Source: Hypomesus transpacificus (taxonomy: Eukaryota; Chordata; Actinopteri; Osmeriformes; Osmeridae). From it: a stretch of DNA of 64,000 nt. The notes below the pieces were generated by a model. It ran no database searches. It saw nothing but the letters and a program-made list of their open reading frames with translations, and had not been told where the DNA came from. The translations under genes were made by a program, and so were the position numbers. Numbering within the stretch: the first letter of the stretch is position 1; every line of letters starts with the position of its first letter. Below are positions 28,104 to 45,675 of this stretch, in pieces. The DNA lies in NCBI RefSeq assembly GCF_021917145.1, contig NC_061075.1, forward strand, positions 1,664,215 to 1,728,214, in the 5' to 3' direction.

Positions 28104-28203
28104 NNNNNNNNNNNNNNNNNNNNNNNNNNNNNNNNNNNNNNNNNNNNNNNNNNNNNNNNNNNNNNNNNNNNNNNNNNNNNNNNNNNNNNNNNNNNNNNNN
28201 NNN
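28104..28203. other. Assembly gap of 100 Ns inside PIK3CA
   Basis: Exactly 100 Ns, a common placeholder for unknown length. The left side ends in mid-exon of PIK3CA and the right side starts in sequence with no PIK3CA exon, so either a large segment is missing or two contigs were joined wrongly. Confidence 0.99.
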
Positions 28204-29587
28204 CAGACACCACCGGTGTGAGTAGAAGTGGTGTCTGTAGAACGCGGAAGCTACGGTGGAGTGCTTCTGGAGTGGTGAGCGGTGGGATAGCTAAGCACTG
28301 CCTCCCCCTGGTGGCCGGGAGACGGCGGTGCACAGCGGCTTAATGCCAGTCTGCCTTGCGTAGCTGTGCTGATGAATGCTGAATGTGGAGAAGTGTATGA
28401 ATTGATCTGGACAGGCGTGGGTTTTCCCCTCCGGTCCGTCGAAGACGAAGCAGAGTGCCTGAGTTCGTGAGAATGTGTGTGCGCGTGCACACTCTTTCCC
28501 GAAAGAAGCAGCTTCTGGAAGATTCTGCCCATCCGACATTGTCAGAAAAAACAAGTGTTGTTTTCATCGCGTGTTATTTTTGGTCGATTGTTTCAAAAAA
28601 CCAAAGTAATTTTTGTGTTGTGTTGGTGTGTTGTTACATGCTGCACAATGCCAGCATACTGTGCGCCTGTTTAGAAAGATCTCCTAGCATCAAAGCTCCA
28701 AGCATCGAAGAAGAGGTCAGAGCTAGCAAAGGTGTTGCTGTGACTGGACTGAAAGGCCCCAGTCTCAAGCCATGACTGTATCTCCACATCTTTTTACATC
28801 TTTATTCACCCGTAGGATGACTGAATCCTTCCCCAGTCTGTGTGTGTGTGTCTGCGTGTGTGTGTGTGTGTGTTCTGCAAAAAACAGACACAGTTATCAA
28901 ATGCAGTAAACCAGCTAACAGGTGTTTGTATAGTGTCCCTGTAGCTGAAGGTCGCAAATGTGTTTTTTGCACTTTTTAAAATGTAAAATGCCTTTTTGGT
29001 CCTGTAAGGGCCGCCGTAGAGAGATGGCTTGCATGTTCTTGATGCCTGTCACTAGTTTAGCCTATCACTTTCTGGAGCCAAGGCTTCTAGTGGTCTAAAG
29101 ACTCACTTTGATATGACGTTGTCTCTTTGTTTTGTGTGGGTGGGTGTGGGTGTGTTGTGTGTTGTGTGTGTTGTGTGTGTTGTGTGTGTTGTGTGTGTTG
29201 TGTGTGTTGTGTGCTCGTCTCTTAACGGGCAGGACCCCTTTGAACATCCCATTCATAATGAGTGTGAATGTGTCGGTGTTATAACCATGTTGTCACAGTG
29301 TGGTCAACGCCTCGGGAAACCCTATTTCCACTTTGCCGGACAGCACCAGGGAAGACGGGAGAGACCATTTGTAAAGAGGACGGGACGGGACGGGGGGGTA
29401 AAGAAACGAAAGCTTGAATGCTTGTAAATGTTTTACTTGAAACGCAGTTGTTTCTGAAGCGTCTCTGAATGTGGAGCGACGTGTGGATGTCAAACCCATC
29501 CTGAATGTGATGGACTCCTCGGGGCGTGCCAAGTCTCGCAACGTTCCAGACGCGTGCGGATGGATCGGGCCCCGCCCACTCTGAAGG

Positions 29588-29692
29588 GGAAGGGAGGGCT
29601 GGGGTAGGGCTGGGGTAGGGCTGGGGTAGGGCTGGGGTCGGGCTGGGGTAGGGCTGGGGTCGGGCTGGGGTAGGGCTGGGGTAGGGCTGGGG
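29588..29692. repeat. 11-bp GGGCTGGGGTA minisatellite
   Basis: Nine or so tandem units of GGGCTGGGGTA with occasional GGGCTGGGGTC. The + strand is G-rich with regularly spaced G3-G4 runs and could fold as G-quadruplex. Confidence 0.85.
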
Positions 29693-30185
29693 GTTTGCCG
29701 TGGATGAAATGTTTGCTGTGTTTCCTTCTCTTATTTATTCTGTGCAGCACTTATACCGACCTAGAGACGTTTATGTGATTATATTTATCATACCTGTGTA
29801 GTGTCATAAAACTACTATGAATGTATAGTGGGGAAAAGATTGTTACACACCCAGCCTGCATGACCATTTAGAAAACATGCTGATATTATTTTTCCGTCCT
29901 TCTACTAAGCAGCTACAAGGAATGTTTGGCCTTATGTTTACCCGCTACTATTAATACGATTTCAAAGCCTAATCAGACAGACCTGCATTTTGGAAGATAC
30001 TTCTCAGTTACAGATCTGCTTTGTATCCACACAGACCTGCATTTATTTGAGTGTTACAAGGCGATGTACAAATAAAGTTTTCCCAGTTAAATATTAACTC
30101 CGATGTCCTGTTGTGTCCATTTGTGCCTCTGCAAATATTGATAAGTCGAGATATAAGCAGATTCAGTATACAATAAGGCATTTTT

Positions 30186-30191
30186 TTTATT
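30186..30191 (-). promoter_or_regulatory. Candidate kininogen polyadenylation signal beyond the hAT insertion
   Basis: AATAAA on the - strand, 860 bp past the kininogen stop. I saw no AATAAA on this strand inside the intervening hAT element, so the transcript may read through the transposon. Inference only. Confidence 0.3.
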
Positions 30192-30375
30192 GAGTTATCA
30201 AACAGCTAGACGTGAAGTCTAGTTAAGGGAGAATACAAAAGCGACATTTAAACACACACAGCACAAACACTGGCGCAAAAGATCGTCATGAACTTCATGG
30301 TAAAGGCCATAATGTGTGCACGTTTCGATTGCTCTTACGTAGCATCAGTGCTTGTATTACAAATAAAGTACAGCA

Positions 30376-31026
30376 CAGGGGCGTTGTTAAACATAAACTA
30401 CTGGGGCACAGGCCCGTATTCATATCCCTTTTTTTTCTTTCAAGCTTGCTGCGCACAATGCACTATTAGGCTATAGAAACTCCCCTTGCTTAAGCCACTG
30501 TACAACAGTTCAGGGACGCAAGTTTGATATCAGCTCTGGCAGGGACATCAATAGTTAATGCCAGCGCGCACATTTCTTTCCCATTCATTTGAGCGCAAAT
30601 ACTGTTTTTTTGAGCCTCATTCAATATAATTTTTATGTTTTAGTCAAAATAAGATGATCGGTAGGCCTATCATTTAGAAACTTTCTTTAGTTTTGTAATG
30701 TTTTCTTAGCCTACCTCAATTCTGACTTGTGTGCCGAGTCCAACACATGGACTTCTGATTGCGCGCTGCAGTGGCTATTTGGCAAGGTCAGAAGCGGGCG
30801 CAGACATGGAATTCTGCCTGCATCGGTTTGTGTTTTCGGTTAAACTGCTTTGACTTTACAAGCGTTGATTGGGATACGGTGTACATTTTTTACGGGATTA
30901 TCAATCTAAATTAATGCACTGGCGAATAAAGTAAATTGTTAAAACTCAAACTTTAGATTTTACTGGGACACAGCAGATTTATACTAGGGCACGTGCCCCA
31001 GTGAAAAGGGTGTAACAACGCCCCTG
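30376..31026. mobile_element. hAT-type DNA transposon inserted just 3' of the kininogen stop
   Basis: The 14-bp terminal inverted repeat CAGGGGCGTTGTTA at 30376 has its exact complement ending at 31026. The flanks GTACAGCA (30368-30375) and GTACAGCT (31027-31034) match at 7 of 8 bases as target duplication. The 651-bp interior has no transposase frame. The insertion point is 20 bp past the kininogen stop codon. Confidence 0.85.
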
Positions 31027-31054
31027 GTACAGCTCCTCCCCTCCCAAGGCCGGT

Positions 31055-31701
31055 CTACGCCTGCAGGTCTGCATCCCCGAAGACCTCTTCCTCTGGAGGA
31101 CCGCTGACGGTCGTCTCTTCTGGGACAGATGCTGTCGGAGGGACAAACTCCTTCCAGGGTTTGGAGGGGCAGCGGAAGGGGCTGTCGGCCTGGGCGGAGA
31201 GGTCCTGGGTGGGCTTGGCTGTGCCGCTCTTCTCCTGGGACTCCTCGGAGGACTCCTCCTTGGCAGTGGGGGCGGGGTTGGTGGGGGCGGGGGGTGGTGG
31301 TTTCTGGCACCTTGGCTTCGAAATCGATAACGTTCCTCAGAGGGGACCAGCCTGGGGGACGGCGCCTGGTGAAAACCTGGTGTGGGGGGGGGGGGGAACA
31401 TGGCTGTTGGGTGAGCTTTCTCAGACACAGACTGTGGATGTTGTTAACTGTTTCACACGGCGCGGCTGGACTGGTGACTTACGGTCGGAGGCATGGGTCC
31501 TGGTTTACAGTCCACGCTGCCTTCTGGAAGCTCGTGTCTCCAAGGAGCAACGTCCACGGTGGAGCTGCAGTGGGCCAGCTCCTACAAACACACACAAACA
31601 CACAAACACACACACACAAACACACACACACACACAAACACACAAACACACAAACACACACAAACACACACAAACACACACACACACACAAACACACACA
31701 A

Positions 31702-31751
<50 letters not shown>

Positions 31752-33871
31752 ACAAACACACAAACACACACACCAAAAGAGGGTTGTCAGAAACGTTTTT
31801 TCAAAATGAGTACCGTATATATCTCACACTTTGGATTCGTCACAAAGACTCTTCCTTGGTCATATGGTATTGTATGACCTACATCTTGTCACAACTAAAA
31901 GAACAATAAAGAACAATGTTTCATTGTTAGATTCAGATGTACTTATGTACCCGGCTGGTCAACCTACCACATCGTCAGGGTCCGGATGGCATGCTGAGTG
32001 CAGTTCTTGGTTGTCCGCCTTGGAGCAGTTGCTTTTCCTCATATCAAACCAAATAGAAAATCTCAATCCTGCAACCACCTGTGAGGACGATGTGGCAGAG
32101 ACTCTGGTCGATCCAGGGAAGGACACGTTACACAACAAGCACTGTGTGTGTGTCTGCGTGCGTCAATCAATAACCGCTCAGATAAGGAACAATGGAATGT
32201 GAACATTTCGGAGCAAACGACCACGACTATGTCTGCGTGCTCCGCTCACGATCTTGTCTTGTTTATTCTTGTACATTCATGGTTTTCCTGTTTGTGTATG
32301 ACGTGTGTTGGAACATGACTGCATTTGTGTGTGTGTGTGTGTCCTACCTGCCGGGTAGCATACCCCACGCTGTTGACAACAAAGAAGTGGGAGGAATTGG
32401 ACTCAGAGTTAAACCTATGGAGGGAAAAAGACAGTGGAGCCTTCAGGTCCTCGTTGTTCTGGTCGATCTCCATGGGGCAGCCCATACAGGGGGACTTCAC
32501 CGGCACCACGGGGGAGTCTGGAGAGGGGAACACACACTGGCTCTGGGTCATTACCAAACAGCCAGCCTTCACTACTGTCCCACAGTCCTGCAGTCTTCTA
32601 TGCTTCAATCCCCTAGCTCCTTGTGACCCCTAGTATCCTAGCAGTCTAGTCCCCTGTTACCCGGTGACCAGGAGGGATCTAACCCCAGTTTCCTGTAACA
32701 ATGTCTGCTCTTACATCCTGAGGTAAACCTCGTGGTCCAATGGGAGGTCTAAGGCAGGTAGGAGCCACTGTATCTCCTGAGAGAATGTGTTTCCAAACCA
32801 CCTCTGCTACATTGAACATTCAATATTTATCACGGCACGTTTGATGGTAGGAATTTAAAAGTGTAATCAAGGTTATCTCCTGGGGGAATTCTGATGACTC
32901 ATTATGGATTAGTTTTCTCTGGACAAACTAAGAGTGTGGGGGTTGGCAGGTTGGTGACATTGTGTTCTTTTAAAAGCAAACTGACACCCACCTAGTTCAC
33001 AGAACACGGCCTGAACCAATGTCTCTGCCTCTGTCACATACACAGTGGTGTTGCAAGGACTGGGTGCCTGGACAGCAAAACAAAACATGTGAAATGTCGT
33101 TCATTCAATGATTGAAGTATATCGATCCAGAATTAAACTTAGACACTAAACACTAGACCTAAGCAGAGAATATTAAAGACGGAAAAGTCACGGCATGGTA
33201 GGAATGTCGTTGGGTATTACTGTTACCTTGGATCCGTCTAAGTAGTCGCATTCACTCCAAGGTTTGTCGCCCTCTGCTGGGCAGTTACTCCTCTTGCTGT
33301 TGAACAGCGCTGACACCACAGTCCCTGACTCGTTCACAGCCTAGCGGAGACAGACAGACACAACTCTGACCCCATGTTGCAAAGTCATGCTTCTGCTCCC
33401 CGTAAACAATTAGGAAAAGGTTTCAGACAGAAAGGTTGTCAAAACATTTTTGTGCGTATTTTTTTTTAGCTTTATCGGTTATTCCGTGTCAGGAATTTTG
33501 GGACCCATGAAAAAAAAGAAAAAAAGTGTATCATTTCTATTAGTTTAAAAAATAATTGGGTCACTTAGTCACTTAGAATGGTCCTAACTTTCCCCCCATA
33601 ACCCTTGCTCGGTGGTGCCCAACACGAGCATGGAGCTACTTACCTTGGTGGCCTGTGTGATCTGGTAGAGGGCCATTTTGTGTCCGCTGGACATCCTGCT
33701 GTTGAACGTCTTCAGGGCCCCGTCCACCGCCTCCTTCACCTGAGGGTCGTCGCAGAACGCCAGGACGTCCACCTGCCCAGTCGTCTCCTCCTCCACAGCC
33801 TGGCCTCGACCCACAGCCCAGCCCTGCAGGCACAGCAGCCCCAACACACACAGCCTTGTTCCCAGCCTCAT
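31055..33871 (-). CDS. kng1: Kininogen (two cystatin domains plus fish bradykinin), 7 coding exons, one-base frame break
   Basis: Exons: 33871-33644, 33340-33227, 33067-32992, 32517-32348, 32078-31968, 31581-31483, 31376-31055. Kininogen is a secreted plasma protein that inhibits cysteine proteases and releases bradykinin when cut by kallikrein. Residues 1 to about 23 form a signal peptide. Cystatin domain 1 follows (LYQITQATK; CPAEGDKPWSECDY). Domain 2 carries the inhibitory QVVAG motif at 196-200, formed across the exon 4/5 junction. Bradykinin is at 272-280 after basic residues. The tail is short, without the His-rich segment of mammalian high-molecular-weight kininogen, and includes FRCPSKPWKEF. 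The bradykinin frame and the tail frame differ by one base: one extra C in the run 31289-31294 (G on the + strand) explains it. About 372 residues if that base is an error; otherwise the tail is replaced by an unrelated frame ending at 30984. The gene is divergent from LAMP3. Confidence 0.93.
31335..31361 (-). other. Bradykinin peptide RPPGWSPLR
   Basis: The nonapeptide has Trp at position 5 and Leu at position 8, the form known from trout and cod. It is preceded by Arg (extended [Arg0] form) and followed by Asn-Val. Release needs cleavage after the upstream basic residues and after the terminal Arg. Confidence 0.95.
31583..31773. repeat. (CA)n/(CAAACA)n microsatellite in kininogen intron
   Basis: 190 bp of CA repeats with CAAA interruptions, starting at the splice acceptor of kininogen exon 31483-31581, so that intron end is TG-rich rather than pyrimidine-rich on the - strand. 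Confidence 0.95.
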
Positions 33872-34264
33872 GCTGCGATCCTGTATGACGTCTCTGCTCT
33901 GGATGTGATCCCGGTCCTGGTCCTGGGGGTGGTTCTCGTCCAGGTGCCGCTCTGTTCTGGACCTGGTGCTGGTCCGGATCTGGTCAAGGTTAAGGTAACA
34001 CGAAGAAACTTGCTGTGGGGGGTCTGGGAGTTCCGAGGGAGATCAGACAACTCTCTTCTACTGGACTCCTGCTGGACTCCTGGGATGACAGACAGGTTCT
34101 CAGTGGGGAGACAGCTGATTGGTTGTCAGGGAGTTGTTCAAACAGCGATGCCAGTAGCTGAGAGGCACCTTTCGTGGTGGACGTACAGGCAAGCTGGCCG
34201 ACAAGTGAATGCAGGTGGCCAGAACAGAGGAAAACAGTCAATGTTTACCTAACTGCACTTTCTG

Positions 34265-34305
<41 letters not shown>

Positions 34306-35292
34306 TTCTCTCTAGATCAATACTCTTTTGCTTGTCAGAATAAGGCAGTAACTACCGTATAATTTAACAAACCATCGGTCTGTTTCTGAGGGTCCATTGA
34401 GGCACTTGCCTGTCCTTGATGAATACGTACGCGTGTCTGTCATCCAGTGGAAAGGCACATGTTCTTCGCTGTAAAGGGGGGATGTGAGGCCAAGAGACAA
34501 CAGCACTTCCCAGCAAAGACTTTGGATGGGCAAACACCACCCACCACAGCCCCCCCCTACATTCACAAACAATTTGAAAGAGATAGAGATAGAGAGAGAG
34601 ATGGAGAGAGAGTTTGTGTGTGTTTAGCCTTTGTCCCCTACAGCTACCTTTGGCCCTCATCCCTCCTGACGGGCCTACGCCTCCCTCCCCTTGGTGCTCT
34701 ACCCAGAACTCCAGCACTGCTCCCCAGAGCAGCACCAATCAGATGGAAGAAGGTTTCTATCCAAAACGAGAGAGGACCAGTCATTTGGGGCTATGCCAGA
34801 CTCTCTAAGTGTTGATTATGAGTTGAGTCTCTGTCTGGGTTCAACGGGTCCATTGTGACACTAACTTAGTCAGATGGTCAAACTAACTGTTTGGCCATCC
34901 AAGATGTTTAGAGATAGAAGACTGAGTTAACATAATCCAGTCCTTTTTCTCTGATATTACATGACCTTGAAGAGAACGCAAGACACCCGTATCCACACCT
35001 AACCAACATCAGACCTCTTAGAAGTGCATAACTTGTGGTGAAATGTCATGCACTGTGGGTTGTATGTAAACCTCAGTTGTTTTCTTGACCTTGTGCGTGC
35101 TCATCTGAACAGGTGTAGAAGTCCCCCAGCAGATTGAGATGACAAGAGAGGAAACCATGCTGAACAGTCTTTGCCCCTCCCTCCCTCACTGAAGGAACTG
35201 TTACGATCTGCAAGAAGTGACGTCCCCCCTTGATCTGGTCTCCAGTCCTGTTCTCCAGACTGCAGAGTCTGGGTGACACACACAGACACAGG
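33872..35292. other. Kininogen-LAMP3 divergent upstream region
   Basis: 1.4 kb head-to-head interval holding both promoters. It contains a CT repeat (34261-34312) and a GA tract (about 34577-34613). No coding exon or clear TATA element was identified. Confidence 0.5.
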
Positions 35293-35988
35293 ATGGAACA
35301 CGAAGTTGGGTATCTGCTGCTGGCTGGCTTGATGCTGGGTGAGTTTTTGGCCCCCTTCTCTCACACAGAGGCCCTTGTTACTTTGTCAAACCCTTACCAA
35401 AGGGTTTGGAACTGAAGGCATTCCAATACTCTCTCTTCAATGGGCGGTTTGTATTTTGGAAGGTGTCCCAATAATAATGTGATTTCTCCATGGGAAAGTT
35501 GTTTACTTATTGGAAAATTGTTCTTTGCGAAGTTTGCAAGTTTCTAGTTATTTCAGATGTGTTTTGGGGGCATTTTTCCATGCTTTATTGGACAGTGAAG
35601 TGTGACGAGAAAGTCAGGGATAGAGGGGAAGAGGTATGATATGAAGAAGCTAGGCTGCTGCAAGGCCTCAGTCTACATGGTCACTGCAGGAGCAAGTGTG
35701 TCATATTAATAAATAAATACATAAATAAATGAAGAAATGCTATGCACGCTTATCTGGTGAGTTACCATGGCGCACACACATTTCTTATTATTATGGGAGA
35801 ATCATTCTGTTGGTTATGAAGTGTACGAAAAATCTTTATAGGACTAAACTAATTTGATGTGAAGGTAAAAACAGTTGAACAGAGAACTGATTATACTGAA
35901 GGGCTGTGAAGACTGCTTTTCTGGTTTCCTCTGAGAAACTCACAAACACCTCACAAAACATCACCACAGACCACACATCACAAAGACC

Positions 35989-36087
<99 letters not shown>

Positions 36088-37779
36088 ACACACTCATACT
36101 CAGACCTTGCCTTTCAAAAGCTTCCATTCGCTCTGACAGGAACTTGCATCGTGGCTGAATCATCTCGTGAGGTCGTGGCGGAATCATCTGTTGAGGTCGA
36201 GCCCGACAACACATTCCCTTTCCCAGCCCCAGCCCTTAGTTCTAACGGCAGCCAATCCAGAGAACTAGGAAACCTGCCTGTGCTCCAGCCTTCCGAGTCA
36301 GTCCCCACCACGGGCACCTTCACCCTGAAGGACCCCAGGGGAAACCTCTGTCTGAAAGTGACCATGGGAGTGGAGTACATCGTCATAGAGAAGAAGGTGT
36401 GTGGAGGGGCTGGGGTGTGTGGTGTGGGGATTGGAGAAGTGACACTGTGTCAGGGCTTTGTATTTGTGTGTCAGTGTTAACCTCAGGGGTGTTAACGTGT
36501 GATTCTGCTGCCTTAACCGTTTTGACACGCAAACTGTTCATGCGACAACATTTTTTTTATAGGGCCTGAGTGCAGAATACAACTCTGTTTGGTCATGAAA
36601 GTCAAGTCAAGTCAGTTTTTTTATAGAGCACATTTAAAAACAGCCAATGCCGACCAAAGTGCAGTACAACATCACCAAATAGGGCAAAGCAACATTAAGT
36701 GGAACGACATGAAATCCACCTTCCATAGCTGTAACCTGGCTAGAGGCCATCTAAAAACGATTCCTAAAGCCTCACAAGTGACTGTCAGATTGACGTCTTC
36801 TAGTCTTCAACCCAAAAGTACGTTGATCCTTGATGTTTTTCAGAAACCTTCCTACTTTAACTTGGATCCCAAGACCATCCTGGCCAGTGGTTTCTGTACC
36901 ACAGAGTCAGCTGTGCTCTCGCTTGGCTTCTCTGGCAATGGGGGGAGCCTTACCCTCACCTTCAAAAAGGTACCGGAATGTTCCTGAGTCTGTAGTATCT
37001 CTCTCAGGGCACGTGGCGCCTGTTTTCCAGCTTCAGGCCGGTCCAGCAGTGTATAATCCAGATAATTATGACGAGGACTTCAGACGATGTATAATCTGTA
37101 TTTCCTGTCACAGGAAGGAAGCATGGCCTATGTGAGTGGTCTGAACGCTCACATAACACCTGAACCCTGCAAAGGCTGCCCCAGTGAGTAGATATATATA
37201 TATATATATATACAAATATATACATATATATATACATATATATATATAATCATATGTGTGTATAGCTTGTAGAGGGGTTCACTAAATTACATGTAAATTG
37301 GAATTGATTTTCAGGGAAGGACTATCCTGGTGTTATGGCCAATGAGAAGCTGTTCCTGGCTCCTTCTGGGAAGAGCTTCAAGTGTAACTCCCAGACTTAC
37401 TTAGTGATGGCAGAAGAGCTGAAGTTGAAGATACAACCTCTCCAGGTCCAGGCATTCAGCATCCCCAAGGGCGGCACGTTTGGAGAAGGTAGGGCATGGA
37501 AATGTACATGTTGCGTTTAGCATTTCACTAAGCTGAAAGACAAGTGCATAATCATTTTGTTTCCAAATGAAACAACAATTGACATCTCCCTGTCCCTGAC
37601 CGTTCTCCTCCCTTACCCTGTGTGTTTCTCCAGTGGTGGAGTGCTGGGCGGACTTCAACAAGCGGGTCATTCCCATCATCGTTGGGGCCGTGGTGGTTGG
37701 TCTGCTGCTAATCGCTGTAATCACCTTCCTGGTCATTCGAGACCGCCGCAGGCAGGGGTACGAGAGGCTGGGATCTTAG
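35293..37779 (+). CDS. lamp3: Lysosome-associated membrane glycoprotein, LAMP3-like, 6 coding exons
   Basis: Exons: 35293-35338, 36140-36396, 36844-36969, 37114-37183, 37315-37488, 37634-37779; phases match; 272 residues. LAMPs are heavily glycosylated single-pass proteins of late endosomes and lysosomes. The signal peptide (about 1-22) ends in the exon 1/2 region. A Ser/Pro-rich stalk (about 25-65) precedes a single LAMP domain with spaced cysteines (NLCLKV, SGFCTTES, PCKGCP, FKCNSQTYL, VVECWADF). The membrane segment is 236-259 and the basic tail ends GYERLGS, a tyrosine sorting signal (Tyr267) with two residues after the hydrophobic position. LAMP3 is chosen over LAMP1/2 or CD68 because of the single LAMP domain and its place directly upstream of MCCC1, as in human. 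Human LAMP3 is longer (416 residues), so the stalk here is short. Confidence 0.85.
35583..35690. repeat. Dispersed teleost repeat fragment in LAMP3 intron 1
   Basis: A sequence starting 'tttattggacagtgaagtg' with a following GA-rich part resembles a widespread fish interspersed repeat related to the fragment at about 7030-7125. Confidence 0.4.
35991..36082. repeat. (CA)46 microsatellite in LAMP3 intron 1
   Basis: About 92 bp of nearly uninterrupted CA repeats, 57 bp before the exon 2 start at 36140. Confidence 0.97.
36597..36680. repeat. Dispersed teleost repeat fragment in LAMP3 intron 2
   Basis: GTCAAGTCAAGTCAG leads into 'tttatagagcacatttaaaa' and 'ccaaagtgcagtacaacatc', a pattern seen in common fish interspersed repeats. 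Family not assigned. Confidence 0.5.
37189..37250. repeat. TA-rich microsatellite in LAMP3 intron 4
   Basis: (TA)n with TACA interruptions starting six bases after the exon 4 donor. Confidence 0.9.
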
Positions 37780-38704
37780 CTTAAGGGCTATCACTCTCGG
37801 CCAAGTGACACAGTTCACAGGCAAACAATCGGTTTTTGTATTAGCCTATTCAAACGCATTATTACACATGATTTTAAATATGTAATTGGATTTATGCTTC
37901 GTTGCCTGTTGCAGCTAGGATTGCATCCGAAATGCATTACCATCTTGAAATGAAAGTAACAGTGCTCTAAATGATCAAATAAAGATTTGTCAGTAATTAT
38001 TAAAATGTGTGATTTATGTGTTTTGATTACCTTGTTTTAGAAATGGGCGGTTTATCCAAATTAATGATAGCCTACAGCTATCATTAATTTATGTTTAAGT
38101 TTTTCAATAACTTTGTCCCATAGCAACAACATTTAAATAAGGCTGACGACGTTAGTTAGATAACATGACTAGATTTTAATAGCAAACTTCACAGTGGGAG
38201 GTAGGCTATGTGTATGATGCAGTATTATACAGTGCTGTAACAAGCTGTGTGCTGGATACAGTTAGGGCTTGGGTCGTCCTTTGAATTATTTTCACAAACC
38301 ATATGCAAGTTACTACGCAGTTTTCTGTTTTTAACTTTCAACACCTTGTTGTAAGACAAGTTAAAGTTTAGTTTGCGCCTACGGTTCAGACAGCCTACCC
38401 CACCTCCGTCTCGGCATTTTCTATTGGCTGAACAACCTACGGGTCCACTAGTGGGCCAAACTACCTGACAAATATTGTCAATATTTCAAACCAGTCGAAG
38501 AGGAAGGTTTTAGAAATGAATGGAAGTGGAGCTGTGCCACTATAAAACCAAAATCTGTAACAAAAAAAGCTTAGGCTAGATTCTGTATGATAATTGAACA
38601 TTCGACGAAATTAGACGATCGCATTTTATCTCATACTACCAGCTCTAGTCTCGTCAGTTAGCTAGACAGCTACTTTGCTAGCTAGCTAGCTAGCTTAGGC
38701 AGAC
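37780..38704. other. LAMP3 3' UTR and MCCC1 upstream region
   Basis: A short 0.9-kb interval between tandem genes. It contains the LAMP3 polyadenylation signal (37978) and then presumed MCCC1 promoter and 5' UTR, with a run of four to five CTAG/GCTA repeats at about 38675-38697. No additional exon seen. Confidence 0.6.
37978..37983 (+). promoter_or_regulatory. LAMP3 polyadenylation signal AATAAA
   Basis: Canonical AATAAA 199 bp after the LAMP3 stop, followed by a GT/T-rich region at about 38007-38036. Confidence 0.75.
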
Positions 38705-44565
<5,861 letters not shown>

Positions 44566-45675
44566 ACCCCCGTCCCACACACACTGCTGCCAGAGTGTGT
44601 TTGAGGGAGAAAATAACGTTACCGTAGAAACCACAGACCCTGAGCAGGGTCTGCATCTTCTAGATGTTTTCTTTCCTTAGCCTAAATCAAACCTTGCATA
44701 ATGTTGTGTCACTTTGCAGATTAGGAATTTAAAATGTGACTCGACACAGGTACAGTATATAAACTTTCAAATTCAAACCATTAGGACTGAGGCGTACGGG
44801 AGCGATTGCGTTAAGATCTTCAGGAGATGGGACTAGCCCACTGCTGCACAACCCAAGGGGGGGATGCACTAGCGGTCTATAGGGATCACCATGTACAGAG
44901 GCCTTTCACATATCAGGAAGAAAAGCATGGCAGTGTCGATTTCAAAGTATTACCTTTTGTTTTGTTTTTCTAATCTCCAGTTTCTGATGGAATGACGTGC
45001 TGTAACGGTAGCTTAGTTTGGACTTTTCTACTCCTCTCCTCCGCCAAGTGCACTTTTTCTCCTTCTTATGCTTGAGTGACGGGGTCCTGTCACGGTATCT
45101 GATGGAACATGCCTCTCTTCCTCTACCCCGCCTCTCTTCCTCTACCCCGCCTCTCTTCCACTACCCCGCCTCTCTTCCTCTACCCCGCCTCTCTTCCTCT
45201 ACCCCGCCTCTCTTCCTCTACCCTTCCCCCCTCTGCCTCCTTTTGTGTTGTGTCCGTCACGCATCGCCACATCTTCCAGGCCTGTCGGAGGAGATCGTAG
45301 CGACGGTATAGCTTCTGTGCTGTTCAAATGATCTACAAATCAGCCGTCGGCTTGAAAACCGAGTCCTCCTGATTGGTTGATTAGTCTGACGGGCCAGTCT
45401 TCATGATCTGCTGTGATCACATCTCCTGTCATGTGACGTTGGGGTCATCGTGTTGACCGTATGAGCTAGTCATCAGGCGTGCAGGAGAGACACTGGTCAG
45501 GATCGGATGACTCATTCACACTCCTGTGATGTGTGTGGCGATACGGATGACTGTCTACTAACTCGTGTGATTTGAGGTCACTCATCCAGTTACTATGTAT
45601 ATTCATGTTTCCTTGTAGAGTTTGGTTACTTAAATAATGGCTTTTCTCTGTGTTATTGGGTGGGTCGAATACTGT

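Larger units (their letters stand above)
28204..30375. other. Non-coding stretch after the gap
   Basis: No recognisable exon. It contains GT repeats (about 28842-28872), (TGTGTGTTG)n near 29144-29212 and GGGCTGGGGTA repeats (29588-29692). A stop-free stretch at about 29443-29583 has no family resemblance. The left end of the hAT element at 30376 closes the stretch. Confidence 0.6.

Noticed and set aside
29443-29583. Stop-free stretch of about 47 codons on the + strand that could be an exon
   Set aside because: Length is within chance for this composition; no convincing splice sites or family match, and it is not a missing PIK3CA exon.
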